Below are positions 1-13,855 of a DNA stretch of 64,000 nucleotides, piece by piece. The notes below the pieces were generated by a model. It saw only the letters and a program-made list of their open reading frames with translations, did no database searches and was not told where the DNA came from. Location of the stretch: NCBI GenBank assembly GCA_012295275.1, contig CM022670.1:36922189-36986188 (forward strand). The letters run 5' to 3'. A program made the position numbers and the translations under genes. Positions within the stretch are counted from its first letter, which is position 1. Every line of letters begins with the position of its first letter. Source of the DNA: Chrysomallon squamiferum. Its lineage: Eukaryota; Mollusca; Gastropoda; Neomphalida; Peltospiridae.

Positions 1-1152
1 CTTTTTGTTTGCCAGTTTGTATTACAACGCATACCTACACATGTTTTTGTTTGTTTGGTTTTTTGTTGTTGTTTTAGAAATGAAATGGTGTTGAGTGTCA
101 CTAATTTATGTCATATATTTAACAATAGTGTTTACGTATGTATACATATATGTATATGTGTATGTACATGCATACATACACGCATATGTACATTTTACTG
201 TGTATAATGTATTGCCTTTTTTTTATGGGAATACATTTACCTGTTAATTTAAAAAAAACACACACACACACACAAAAAACAAAAAAAAACAGATGACGAC
301 AATTAAGACAGTAATTTAAACTGACAAATATTCAGACAGTTAAAAATTAAATATTAAAATAAAATTCACATAACTTGTGTATTACATCTGACAGTTTGCG
401 AAGATTAAATGGGCGAAACCTCAGTTGAAACAGATAATCCATCAACTTTTCATATTTCTGTTATAATGCGAAAATGTGTAATTTGCCCCCCCTACTGTGT
501 CACCAAGAGCTGATCCATTTCCCAAGTTAACGAGTGCAAACATGATCAGTAAAACCATTCGTTCGGAATCATTCGTATGTTTCCGATATAGCTGATAAAG
601 AAAAGTAACCTCGACGGTTAATGACTTTGTTAATCAAGACTAACAGAAAGACTAAAGCGAAAAATCCTACGTACATGAACATTTTACAACATTAATTGTA
701 ACTGTTCGTTTTCTCATTTATCAGTTTTGTATATTTATTCGTGGTAAAAACCAATATGTTTTATAATTAAAAATAATAGTAGTAGTAGTAGTTGTAGTAG
801 TAGTAATAAAAACAACAACAACGACATCAGCAGCAGCAGCAACAACAATAGTTATCGTGTTTAGTGTGTTATGTTCTGGTCATTTCTTCTTATCGTGAAA
901 CTTTAAAATTATTTTTTATTTATTTTATATGTATAAAATATCTTTAATAAAAATGATTCAGTAATTTATTACTTCAAACTTTGAAAAGACTCAATATATT
1001 AATTAGTTTAAAATTTTCTAACTTAAAGTATCGCTTAAGCAAACAATAATGTTCATACCGGTTACACAGAAAAGTATGATAGGAAAGAAAATAGTATTTT
1101 AATTTTATACATATTTTTAAAAACAATTGCATCTATCATATTATCTATTTGA

Positions 1153-1211
<59 letters not shown>

Positions 1212-1285
1212 GATAATGATGATGATAATAATAATAATGATAATAAGATAATGATGATAATGATAACAATAATAATAATAATAAT
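1153..1285. repeat. (AAT)n microsatellite, imperfect
   Basis: A near-perfect AAT run of about 57 bp is followed by an interrupted AAT/GAT tract. It generates spurious poly-Leu and poly-Ile reading frames on the minus strand. Confidence 0.9.
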
Positions 1286-2176
1286 GCACATGTAGTCGTA
1301 GTAGTAGTTGTAGTAATAATAACAACAACAACAACACCATTGAAAGACTCCCTGTGTTGTATATTAAGCATTTTAGCTACACGCAGTTATAAAGTCATAA
1401 TAATTATAAGCACAGTTTGTTTACTGTCATAGGAGAGAATAAAAAGAGTCATAAAGGTAACACAATACATTAGTTATAACACTGCTCCACCCAAAAAAAC
1501 TGAAGGTAAACACAGAAAACAAACTACAAACGGATTATCTGCACGATTTATTGTTGGATTTTCTCTCGCGTCATAATTTTCTTGTGATGTTCTTGTCATT
1601 TCAAGTGTCCTGTGCTAGTAAAAAAAAAAAAAAATAATAATAATAATAATAAATAAATAAATAAATAAATAAGTAAGTAAAAAAATTAATAATAATAAAA
1701 TAATAATAATGAAAAAAAAAATTGACAAAATAAAGAAAGAATTAAAAAATAATAAAAATAAATAAACAACAAACAAATAAAATTAAACTTTCAATTATTA
1801 ATTCAAGTATATATATGCGTGAATATAAAGTTTCTAAGCTGACTTAAACTGTTTCTAATCAACGATGCAGTATTTCATAGGGGTGATACCGTATACATTA
1901 GTTGGCTTTTTGTTCAGTTTTGTGCAGGATGCTATGTTAACCGTCTATTTGTCAGTCTAAAAACAATTACCCCCAAACGTTCATAAAATGTACTCCTACT
2001 TCCCTTCTCTTATTGAGAGCTGAACAGTGGAATATACACAGAAAAATATTCAGGTCATTTATTTTTTCCCCATCGAATTCGTCTTTAGAAGGTGTGTTTT
2101 TTTTTTATAATAGTTATAATAATTTCCTCATTTTCCCATACCCCAAACCCGTATTCTTTAGCAGGGAGTTAAACAT

Positions 2177-2178
<2 letters not shown>

Positions 2179-2239
<61 letters not shown>
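2179..2239. repeat. (AC)n microsatellite
   Basis: An uninterrupted AC dinucleotide run of about 60 bp. The His-Thr and Cys-Val repeat frames over it are artefacts. Confidence 0.95.
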
Positions 2240-2243
<4 letters not shown>

Positions 2244-3048
2244 GTAAGCTTGTCATCGTTCTCTCCGACAATAAACGATGACTGGAGAAGTTTGAAGACG
2301 GGATAAAACTGGTTTAGTAGAACAAAGAACAAAAAGTGTAACTGAAGACACGACTTCTGTATTATAGTTTCAAAAAATAACGCAAACAGGATAGACCCGC
2401 AAAAAAAAAAAAAAAAAAAAACGAACGAGAGAAGCGTTGGTTTAAAATTACAAAGATCATTAATTTACGACGACATCAGAAATATGATACTGCACTGACA
2501 ATATGTAAATACCAATGAAAGGTCTCGCAGTGCTACGAAATTAATTATTCCGGCGTTGGGGCCTTATCAACAGTGCCTGAAGTTAATGTTCATTTCCGTG
2601 GTGACGGTGGTACGGCTAATGATGTCGGTATATTACCAGAGAGCAGCCGATAAACGGGATTTCGGCTAATTAACTCCGAGGCATATGTCCAAGAAAAACT
2701 CATTTAACTTTGTATTTCTTTGGTTTGTCAGAATGAAATGTTTATGTCCAGCAACATATCAGTTTTATGCGTCCTATCCATGCCGTTTTGAAAGAAGCAG
2801 AAACAGGTTGCAAGTAATAGAAACGTCCTTTTTTCGACTGGTTGGTGCTGTAAACAGACGAACTTTGTGGGTCTGAAAAAGGCCGAATTAATAAAGAAAA
2901 AAAAAAACTTTATAACTTCATAAAGTTAAATCCACTACTTTGTGAAAATTTAATAAAATATTTTTAGTAAAAAAGTAAAAAACAAATTATAGATTAAAGC
3001 TATAACTGCATATATATAATTTTTTTATATATCTATATATTATTATTA

Positions 3049-3089
<41 letters not shown>

Positions 3090-3927
3090 TCATATAATTT
3101 TCGTTTCCAAAACTTGTAAAGAAAACATCCTTTGCTTTGTTATTATTTTAATAACCTATTTATATACATAACCAATTTTAAATATCGCGTGAAAAAGATA
3201 TATTAGAATTTAAAAATATCTTTATCTTTATTTTTATTTAGTTTATACAAAACAGTCGTCTTAATAAAATGTATCCGCGGCGTTTCGACATTCGATCATT
3301 TTAGAGGAGTTTATTTTTTAATCTCATAAAGAAGATAAAAATGAAATATAAAAGTTAAGTTATCTTTATGTTGCTATAATTTTACATATGTTTATAACGT
3401 AATCATAAACAATTTGTTTGTATTACTCAGTACATCACCTTTTTTGTTGTAGCTTTATTTTTTTTATATTTTAAAATGTTTTTTCTTGTTTTGATTTTCC
3501 TTCCATTTTTATTTTTTTATTTTTTTTTTTTTTTTTAGTTTGACGAAGAAGAATTTAGTCCCGCCTTCTGGGAATCTTTTACATATATTGATATTTACTT
3601 ACATTAATGTAAATGAACTGAGAAAGTCTAATATTTCTCGTAAATATGTCTGTTAGCGCTGGAATCTGACGCCTTTGCCTCGTTAGCAAGCCTTATCGAC
3701 AAGGGAGGTAAATCATGCTGAAATTCTTGTAGATAGTGCGAAACGGTATCAAGACTGCACGCCATAACAACTGGAGTGAGATTATTTTTTGAGATTTTTG
3801 CCCAGGTCACGCGAATGAGCTGTTGATGCGTTTTGAAAACTGTAGTGATAAACAGTGATAAACCGATGTTTTACAAGCATTCCATGAGTATGTTTTAATT
3901 AGCAGATTAGGAAGGTAATACGAGATA

Positions 3928-3928
3928 T

Positions 3929-3960
<32 letters not shown>

Positions 3961-4020
3961 TTTTTATTTATTTATTTATTTATTTATTTATCTATTTATT
4001 TATTTGTTTATTTATTTACT
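3928..4020. repeat. Poly-T followed by (TTTA)n tract
   Basis: A long T run broken by single C residues passes into TTTA tetranucleotide repeats with a few substitutions. Confidence 0.85.
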
Positions 4021-4304
4021 TATTTGGAATTGCCGATGGTTTACGGTTTTATAACGCAAATAAATAAATAAATAAAAAAAACAATTTAATTAATTAAATA
4101 AACAGGCCTGTATGATAACAAGCATCCATAAGATTAACTGAAAAACAAAACAAAATAAAATATATATATAAAATATGTAAATAAGTACAAAAGTACGTAA
4201 GAAATTAGATAAATGAATATAATGAACAGAAACAAGCAAAGACATAATTCTGGTTTTACGAGTTTATGATAAAACAGACACAGAAGGACCTACTCTTCAT
4301 CCTC

Positions 4305-4305
4305 G

Positions 4306-4355
<50 letters not shown>

Positions 4356-4385
4356 ATTATTATTATTTATTTATTTATTTATTTA
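4305..4385. repeat. Compound (GTT)n(ATT)n(TTTA)n microsatellite
   Basis: Around sixteen GTT units pass without a break into ATT and then TTTA units, a compound tract that looks like stepwise mutation of one repeat. Confidence 0.9.
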
Positions 4386-4479
4386 TAGGCATTTTTAAAC
4401 AAACAAAACATCCAAACGCTAATTTATCTAAGTAATCAGACATTTCTAAGTATCTAAAACTGTTATCAGTTACCCCTGT

Positions 4480-5000
4480 ATATACTTCGCTTTCATTCGT
4501 ACAGGGGAGCCGAGTTCGCTATATTGTTATCGTACTTTTTAATTGACTTTCCGTGTACATCACTGCAGCGGAACAACGGCGTTAACTGTCCCCGTCGAAA
4601 ATATTCTCCAGTCTGCAGTTCGCTCGAATCTTTAAGAAATAAATTTATTGGAAATGTCCGAAATAATTGAAGAATCTTTGGCGCCGTTTCGTATTCCAGC
4701 AGCCGATAGCATCTCCGAGTTATCAAACGATATGAGCGTCTTCAATTAAACACTTTCTCTGTTCTATGGCGGACGGCCGAGACGAATAGAATGATTGGCT
4801 ATGTTTCATTATGAAACGCGAAACACTGTCAGACGTTGGATATCAAAGCGTTTCTGTTCGGATAAATTGCTTTTAAGATCTATTCTGCGCGATGCGTTTC
4901 GTTTTATTTTGAGTGATGATTTTGGTTGTGTCAAAAAATATGGATCGCTGCATGCCTGCCTATCCCGTGCGGGTCAAATTACGATCTATATTTTCAGAAA
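4480..5000. other. High-complexity island, possible conserved non-coding element
   Basis: About 500 bp of balanced composition and normal CpG content stand out from the A/T-rich repeats on either side. Two open frames of 77 and 93 codons cross it but show no recognisable domain and end in low-complexity sequence, so I do not call a gene. A regulatory element or an unrecognised exon are both possible. Confidence 0.3.
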
Positions 5001-5352
5001 ATCATATTATAGTTGTGGAATGTGGATGATTTTCGTTTACCTTTTTTTGACAAATAAGATTTATTTAAAAAAATGAATGAGAAGTTTAATTTTCAGCCAA
5101 CAACACTTTATTAATCATCAGCCGGCAATAGCAGCTAAGGAGCGGTTCCATATTTAACAGCTAGAGGGATCTTTTTCTTCTTTCTTAAAAGGAACTTTTG
5201 TTGACATTTGTTGACGTAGATAAATAAATATTTTAAAAGTTTTAATTCACAGTTTACATGTTTATTTTTGCGAAAATGTTCGGCATAAATAATCCCCCCC
5301 AAAAAAAAAAAATTGAAAAAAGAAATCGTGAATTTTCTACATTTTTAATTTA

Positions 5353-5400
<48 letters not shown>

Positions 5401-5864
5401 GAGGAATATATACAATTCAGCAGAAAATAATTTTAGTTTGTTTAAATAATATTTATATTAAGAAGAAGAAAAAAAAAAGATCTAAAAATATTCGAATCTT
5501 AACTGAAGAAATTATCATTCTATACTCTTTTTCATTTACAACCCACCAGCACGGCAGCTACTGGTCTGATACATCGGGATCGCTTATCAGTGAGAATTAA
5601 TACACACAGATCCGAAACAAAAAATAAACACCAACAGAAGTGTAAATAAGCAAGACTGTACATGGAATGGCGAGACTAATCTGATGGTTTTGAAACGAAG
5701 CAGATCTGAGGTCACGCAAGTGGTTGAATTACATCGTAAATGGAAGTAAATCAAACGTTAAATTCAACAGTGCGCTTATAAATGGAACGGTTATTTAGTT
5801 AATTAAAAAAAAAAAAGAAAAAAACCCAAACAAAAAACAACAAAAAACAACAACAACAACAACA

Positions 5865-5898
<34 letters not shown>

Positions 5899-8800
5899 GC
5901 AGTATTAGTAGTAGTAGTAATAATATAATTTATATATTTGAAAGGAAAAATGGTGGTTCTTAGATAAGAAATACTAGCAGGACTTGTTGTCTCTTGTTAT
6001 TTCGTCAACTGTCACTTTTACCTGTCATTATCATTAATAAAACTATGGGTGTTTCACCTCTGTGTACTGGTATGTACTGGCTATTAAATATGTCCATCTA
6101 ATATTCATTTATTTGAAGCTTACAGCAATTTATATAATTTTACAATTATTCTGTTACCATTATTATTAATAGCAATAACAACAGACTGCTGACTGTATGT
6201 ATATGCAAATATACCTTGACGAACAAATATTAGAGATAAACAACGAAAAAGGTTCGACGTAACCAGAAATCCATCTTAAGTGAAATTTAATATTTATATA
6301 TCACGACTTGCAATCCTCCCCTACACAAGCAATACAAATAAACATTTTCTTCGATAATTTTTTGTTTAAAATATCTTCGGTTCGATGTATCAACTCAGAC
6401 TTCAGAAATATTATAAATTCTTCTCTCACAGCCTATTTGACTGTTCAGCTTATTCCTGTTCTGGTCGAGTTACGACATTAACCTGAAAAAGATTTCACTC
6501 GTTGATAAATAAACTGCATATTAAACTCATTAAACGAAAACGTTACAAAGATGTATCACCAAAGCTTTATTTCTTTTCATGAAGAACGCTGTCTTTGAAG
6601 TGTTCATTTCATTCGTTTTTCTTGACATATAACTGCAGTTAAAGGTGCGGGTTTTTGAGTAACTGATACGAGTGTCCAAAGGTATAATGCCAGTATTACA
6701 AGGAGGGTGAAAAACCGTGATACTTTATCTAAACATTTTCTTCCATAACTGTTCTCTTAAATCCCACCTATAAATAATGATCCTTGTGTTATAATTTTTG
6801 GAGCACCTCCTCCCACAAGATGTGGCTCTTTCATTCTGCCTGATGGGATATGAACTGAAATCGATTTCTCGTCTGCTCGCTATTTGGTCGGATCCAAATG
6901 TAAATTTTGCATCGATTCGTATCAGTGAAGCTATCTATTGAGATTCTAAACTTTAATCAAAGTGACAAGAATTCCATAAAAATCTTGACAAGGACATTTC
7001 TTGGTGAGAATTTTGATTAAGAAGCTATGGGAAACAACAACTTATTCAAAAATGTTTGAAGTTCTTCCGCACAGGTTCAGAAGCGAATGATTCATTTCAG
7101 ACGTTTCATTTTCACTTGATTTATGTATGAAAAAAAGATTTAATTTGCTTTAATATACACGAAGGGAATTACTTCAGTCAATAATCAATCGCAAGACAAG
7201 TTTCAATCTTTATGTCGAAATGACATTATGCAAAATGATTCGATGGGTCATCTGAAGAAATAAATTGTTGTTTAACACAAGAAAACAACAATCAGTCAGT
7301 GGGGTTTATAACAAATCGACAGAAAGACAAGCAGTGACAATAAAACAAATTATACATATATTATATTCACACTCGTAAATGCGTACGACTGTGTACATGT
7401 ACAGATGTCAACACGCTTAATAAGTTCATTCACTGAGGCAAGAAGCGTGTTCTTGGTTTTGCATAAAAGCCTATATATAACTTATTATTATTTATTCATG
7501 TATTTTTTTTTATCAGTTTCGAATAATAGTGGTGATTTTTAAAGCATTGCGGATAGATGTTTTATATCAGTTCTGTAAAACGAGCCATTTTCTTTCTTTG
7601 GTTTTTCTTTTCTTTTGTTTTTTATACTTTTTTTTTTCCTCAGAGGAAACTTTTTCCGCTTCAAGCATCTGATGTGTCATTGAAAAATAAATAATCATAA
7701 AACTGAAACAAGTTGTAAGATTTCGAGCCAAAACGTATAAAATAAAATGACTGTCATCTTGACAAATTACTTCTTTTTTCAAACTAAAAAAAAAAAAAAA
7801 AAAAAAAATTAAACTCAAAACAAAAATTATCATCATCATCATTATTATTATTTCTAAATTTATATATTTATTTAACTTTTAGTAAACTGTTTTTTATTTT
7901 GTTCTTCTTCTATTATAATTTTAACTCATACATTCTACTTTTTAAAGTTATATATATATATATATATTTGAATATGTCTTTGTAACAAATTGTCTCACTG
8001 CGTCAAAGCAAACTGTTCAACGTGACTGTAACTCAATAACTGCGTAACGTTATTGCATTACTCATTCTATGACACACTCGACTACAGAATAACAGTGATG
8101 TTTGATGTTTAATTAACCACTTGGTATGTGTTTGTTATACACCGTGTGAGTTGCTCGACGCTAATTTATACTGTTAGGTGCAACAAGATACACCGCAGAA
8201 TACTGCTGCAGTTTAGGTCTTGTCTGTACATCGAGCTTAAGGGCGAGTCGAGGTCTGTAACAAGAATGGAGAGGAAATAAAAGAAGAATTTTTTTTTTTT
8301 TAAATTAAAAATAAAAGAAAGAAAGAAATGGAGGTTGTAATGTTGAGTCCGTCCTATTGCAGACAATACTGTTATAATTTTTTTTTAATTATTATTTTAT
8401 TTTTACGTTAGTTATTTTTTTTTTAAATATATATTTAGCATTAATGTTTCCTATTTATTGCTATTGATGTTGTTGTTGTTGTTGTTATTCTTATTTAGCT
8501 GCATAATACAAACAAATTACTTCTATTTGTTGTTGTTGTTCTTTTTTTTTTTTGTTGTTGTTGTTTTTTTTGTTTGTTTGTTGTTTTGTTTGGGGTTTTT
8601 TTCTTTCTTTTTCGCCTTCTTTACATTCTGATGAAATAATAGCCTAATATCTGTGATTTAATCGTTCCAACAAACCTGGATGAAAATAAACAAGATTTAA
8701 CACGTACGTCATAATTTTCACATTGTCAATATACATGCCTGAAAGTGTGAGGCCTTGTTCGTGAGAAAACAATTCACACAATCTCTGTATTTATCTGAAA

Positions 8801-9029
8801 TTCAGTTCATTGTGTTACTGCAAACGATATTTTTGTGTCTTAAAATAAAAAGAGTGTACACTTTAATTATTTTCATTCAGATTTTTTGCGGTGTGTGATT
8901 CGTCTTTTTTTTTTCTCTTCTGAAATCTATACTGTCTGCAGTTTCTCCCCGCAGACACAGACTTACACTCCCTCGATTAACTTACGAAGTATAAAATTCC
9001 CACGGCAGTTTTCAGGTCACTGATTGTCC

Positions 9030-9260
9030 GCCATGGGGTAGCGGGTGCAGCGCGAGCAGGCTCGAGCAAGTTGCTCGCGCAGCAAGGTGGTCACGTGAAC
9101 ATTCTCACGCGGTAGATATGGACTACCTACCAGCCTCAGATCTTTCCGAGCCATTGAGCACAATATCCGCTTGCACTAATCTGTATTTGAACTTGCCGTC
9201 TCGGTCTTTTCAAAAGTTCTAAACGTCCAAAACGGAGCTCCCAGGGAGGGAGAAATTAGT
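9030..9260. promoter_or_regulatory. CpG-dense island with E-box and GC palindrome
   Basis: This short stretch is much richer in G, C and CpG than its surroundings. It holds a perfect 9-bp inverted repeat, GCGCGAGCA at 9050-9058 and TGCTCGCGC at 9072-9080, with a nested CTCGAG. A palindromic E-box TCACGTGA lies at 9091-9098. A 34-codon open frame starts at 9118 in the same island and ends at 9222, with no recognised match. The combination fits a promoter or enhancer core, but no downstream gene was linked to it. Confidence 0.35.
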
Positions 9261-10855
9261 CCCGACGAAAGGAAATCTGATAAATATCAACTAGATGAAA
9301 AAGAGAGTGAAACAGAGAGAAAAAAAAAAAAAAAAAAAAAAAGAAAGAAGAAATTTATGAAGATATCAACGTCATATCGTAAGAGAGTTTAAAAGAAAAT
9401 AATTATTTTTAAAATTAAAAAGAGAGAAAAAATAAATAAAGAAATAAAGAAACGTGTGTTCATGAATATTATAGCCCTGTTTTGTTACTGCAAGTGGTTT
9501 TGTCTGCCCAACTGAATGATATGTAAAATGAGTCACCGGAGGATCGTTATAGAACAGGATATCGGAAAACTTTAATAAATACGTGCATGCATGCATGCAT
9601 GGATGAATGGGTGGGTGGGTTCAGTGGTATAATTAGAAACGTATGTACGTCTGCTTTGTATAAATGCATGAAAATCTACCCCTAATGCGAATAAACCAGG
9701 AACTTAAGTATACATTGTATGTCAATGCTTGAATAGATAATAAAATTTACGTTTATATATATATATATATATATATATTACTTCTTAATATCTTTTCCCT
9801 TCTTTTCTTTCTGTCTTTTTTCTTTCTAATTTTGATAAATGTATACAATTTCCCCTTTTATGTCCAAAATGAATAATGTGAGAGAATACTTTATAACTCG
9901 TACTGCACCAAACGAACAAAACTGTTTTCTTTCTTTTTTGGCATTTGTGTATTTTCTTTTCTTAACATTTTTTCCCTCCCACTCGCTCTAGCTTTTATAT
10001 TATACTGAATTAATATTTTGTGTAACAATGCACTGCCTTACTTTTAAAAAAAAAAGTCTCGATAAACCAATAATTTGTCACTGATTGCATTAAAATAAAT
10101 TATCTGTTATCGTTTGAAGTTCCAAAGGGGAAAATAGCTCAGTTTGGGGAAGTGCATGGCTAGATCCATCAGTCCTCAAGTTAGTAGTCGCTCCTAAGAC
10201 TGACCTACTTGGTGGGTTTATGTTACAAAATAATTTAATTTCGATTTAATCAGAACACGAAGTTCAGTCTCTGCAGCGAGGTCCTCGCCTTTAAATGATA
10301 AGAATAACAGACGAGTAACACGATAATATCATTAACATCTAAGAAAAATAAAAAAATATATATATATGTCTTTTACTCGAAACTTAATATCTATATAGGC
10401 CTACTGTTGTTGCATCTTGGGAAAACTTGAGTACGTGATCGCCGCTAGAAGGCGGAATAAACGGCGACATGCAATCAGAAATATTTAAAAGAACATGGAA
10501 CCGGTTAACGACTCTTTTCAACACCGCGAAATCACGTGGTCGAGAGGGAGGCTGAATGAAGGGAACGATTTATAATTGAAATGTTTCAAAGCAATATTTA
10601 TGTTGATAACGACGCCTTGGTTGTATTTCTGTAAATAGTTACGAAGTCGGGACAAATATTTAGACAAGCAGTTGAATATATTAAAGTGCCTCGTTGATAT
10701 GGTTGCGAATTTTCACGATAATCAATTTTATATCTTGCTGAGACATCGCAAGATGGCGCAGAAAGACATATGCCAGAGGAGGTTTAAAAAGTGAAAATAC
10801 TAGATCGTTTTATAAAAATGCACGTTTACAAAAATTGCTATGTTATTGGTACATC

Positions 10856-10856
<1 letters not shown>

Positions 10857-10927
<71 letters not shown>

Positions 10928-10984
10928 TACACATACACACATATACACGCACACGCACACACACACATACATACATGTATACAT
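10857..10984. repeat. (TC)n followed by (CA)-rich microsatellite
   Basis: About 34 perfect TC units (10857-10924) run into a mixed CA/TA tract. All overlapping Ser-Leu and Arg-Glu frames come from the repeat. Confidence 0.95.
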
Positions 10985-11220
10985 ACAGCAGTAAACCGAG
11001 AACAGAAAAGAACGATCGAACGGCCAGTATTTTAAATTTTGGACTATCATCAGAAACACAATCGTTACATAATTTAACTACGACTTAGAACGCTTACTAT
11101 AAATTACACTGGGAAACAGTCTCCTCGTAGTGACAGTGTTTAACACATGCCACAGTGTTTGCTTTCTTGTCTACCGCAAGGTGGATATTAAAAATCTCAT
11201 GATGCTAATCCACGAGTAAT

Positions 11221-11235
11221 CCACTAGGTGGCAGT
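11221..11235 (+). promoter_or_regulatory. CTCF-type binding core
   Basis: CCACTAGGTGGCAGT matches the CTCF core consensus CCASYAGRKGGCRSY at every position. CTCF is present in most bilaterians. A weaker partial match, CCGCTAGAAGGCGGA, lies in the same orientation at 10442-10456. One such match is expected by chance only rarely in AT-rich DNA, but occupancy cannot be inferred from sequence. Confidence 0.4.
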
Positions 11236-12125
11236 AATGGGTTTCCTCTCTCAACTAACAATTTTATGTCTTAATAAATAATGACTACAAATTAAAGCGT
11301 GTTTAAATGTACCTGTAGTTAAAAATAAAAATAATAATAATAATAATAAAAAAATTAAATAAATAATAATAAATTAAAACAAAAACAACAAAAAAAACCC
11401 TTATGTCTTCATTGTTTTGGCTAACTAGAGTACTCATTTGTTCTTACGAGACAAGAGAAACATCGTCCAAATAATTAATGTCTTCACGAAGCCAATAACC
11501 ATCCATCAAGTCGGATGTTCTACAAGCTACCGAAAATAAAAAATCATAAACCTGTCTTACCTATTAACTGACCTGATCCAGCATCACTTTGGTTTAAAAC
11601 TCAAGAAATATGACACTTGTACATAATATGTGTCTCAGTTACAGGACTGGTCCAGAGTGAGGGCCAAGGTAACAACAACATCACCGGGTGGAAAAAAAAG
11701 AAGGGGATGACGGGTCTGATCGGGGTGCGGGGATATGTTTAGTTAATGCAGTGTGTATCTGTACAAACCCTACGAAAGATTCGAATTTGTCCAGGAGCAT
11801 GTATCGTTTACAGAGTACAATGTGGGCTTTGTGAGCGAACAGACTATTAAAGTAAACCGAGTCAACTTATTTCTGGGGATGCAGCCACTTTTGAGTTCTC
11901 ACGACCACAGAGCGTGAAATCTTAATGACATACAAAGCGTTAGGGTGTTCATTTTAAAGTCGTGAATTTTGTCTTAGAAGAATGACTAACCCTCGAGTTA
12001 ATTTATTTTAAATTTTCTTGAACCCGGCGTTCTTTTGTCCATAAGAAAAGTGCACGTAAATACTTGTTTGACGACATAAACGTTTTTAAATATTGTTGTT
12101 AACGATTTTCAGGAATTAAACGTAT

Positions 12126-12145
12126 AATAATAATAATAATAATAA

Positions 12146-12226
<81 letters not shown>

Positions 12227-12250
12227 TTACATTACATTACATTATTATTA
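12126..12250. repeat. Inverted (AAT)n/(ATT)n plus (TTTA)n tract
   Basis: An AAT run is followed at once by a long ATT run, so the two halves are mutually complementary and could fold into a hairpin. TTTA and then TTACA units follow. Confidence 0.85.
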
Positions 12251-13295
12251 CTTATAATTTTATTTTGGCATACTGATACAAGAAAGGGATCGTGCTGTTG
12301 ACACTTCTTGATGTTCTTGTATCGATTAGACCCAAATCTTGCAATACATATCTTATAAGCATCTTTCAAAACAGGAAAGAATACACCTTGGCCTTTGTTA
12401 ACAGATCTTGGTGGAATGGCCGTAAATAAGAACGAAAAAAAGTATTGATCCTAAAGTTAAACAAAACGCAAAACGAACTTGAAAACTAAACTAATTAAGT
12501 AATTACAGTCAGGCGTCGATCTGTAACATCATGGGAATGAGAAGACAATTTGAATTGTTTAAATAATGGCATGTACGGTAATACGTCCCATGGAGACACA
12601 TTTTAGAGAGTCACGTGTACCACTGTTTACTGTCTAATTTTTGCCCACTGTAAATCTTAAAACAAAAGTCCTTTGTATTAATTTGAAATAAAAATCAGAA
12701 TCTAAAATTTAATTTAATTTATATAAATAATAACAAAACAAAAAAATTAAATTGATTTATTATATTTTCATTTTATTCCTTTTTTTTTGTTGTTGTTTAA
12801 TGGTAAAATAAGCATTCTAAATATGTAACAATCTGGCTTTTGATTTTGCAAGGAAAACGTAATTTAAAAATGATCTATTAATCATACATTCCACGCTACG
12901 AATTCCTGTTAATAAAACAGAAATGAAATGCCATATCTTGTGATACTATTCATTATATACGCATATAATCCGGACCAATTGTCCACCTAAAATGATTATT
13001 AAACTTCGGATCGAACTCGCAATTACTATGTCCGTTGTAACACCAGCAAGTAATCTCAGACCAGAAAGTTTCAGTTTGGAGATCTCATGAAATTCATATC
13101 CATAACCAATAAAGACGATCTCAGTCACTCCGGCTTATCAAAAGATATGCTTGTTTGCTTTCGCTCATCTAAAAACCACTGTCGACCGAATGAATCGCAT
13201 CAGCCGTAACGTTGATGAAGACGAGTAGAAATTTGCTTCGGTGGTGTGACACTTTCATTTCTGCTGGTGCACCGTACGGCGCCAAACAGATCTGC

Positions 13296-13313
13296 TGACG
13301 TCACCAAAATGGC
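13296..13313. promoter_or_regulatory. CRE palindrome next to YY1-type motif
   Basis: A perfect CRE TGACGTCA (13296-13303) is followed two bases later by AAAATGGC (13306-13313), the core of YY1-type promoter motifs. The flanking 13140-13340 stretch is higher in complexity and CpG than its surroundings. The arrangement is typical of TATA-less promoters, and the nearest plus-strand gene is KLHL8 about 5.4 kb away. Assignment as a distal or upstream promoter is speculative. Confidence 0.3.
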
Positions 13314-13855
13314 TGATGCTAATATCCTACCGCGTTCTCGTTTGTCAAGAATTCCTGTTACTCATTAATAACTTCGTTACGTCTGAGACGATGCAAATGA
13401 AAATGTTCGAAGAACTGGATGTCCTTCATCTCTACTTTTTTTTAAATTTTTAATTCTTTCTTTGCTTTTCTTTTTCGTCCGGCACGGGGGAAGGAAATAC
13501 AATACCAGTTCAGATCGCGTCCCTTTCTACTAAATTTCCATTCTTAATACATGTTTTTATTTAAAAGAAATTAGTATGGGATGTTAGCATTGTTGTGGCG
13601 TGAACGTTTTCTTAAATAGAAAGCAGATTTAAATAACAAAAAACAAACAAACAAACAAAATAAATAAATAAAACCAAAACAAAAATCCTCCCCAAACCCC
13701 CCAAACATAACATGTAATATACAGTTCCAATCAAAAACACACCAGCAACAAGCTAACGAGCAAATAAATAACAATAAGTCTAAGAGGAATAAAAATAGAG
13801 AAAGAAAGAAAATGAAATTAACACAAATATAAATTAAGAAAAGGAAAACTGAAAA

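Larger units (their letters stand above)
1..8900. other. Gene-poor AT-rich intergenic stretch with many microsatellites
   Basis: No open frame here resembles a known protein, and the short frames present are low-complexity or lack family signatures. The sequence alternates long A/T runs and simple repeats with islands of ordinary complexity, mainly about 2520-2880, 3620-3850, 4480-5000 and 6300-7300. Those islands could be conserved non-coding DNA or undetected exons of a gene starting outside the window. I cannot assign a function. Confidence 0.5.

Noticed and set aside
10128-10210. tRNA-like segment with an A-box-like TAGCTCAGTTTGGGG
   Set aside because: There is no matching B box, anticodon stem or acceptor stem. 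At best it is a worn SINE head, so I did not call a tRNA.
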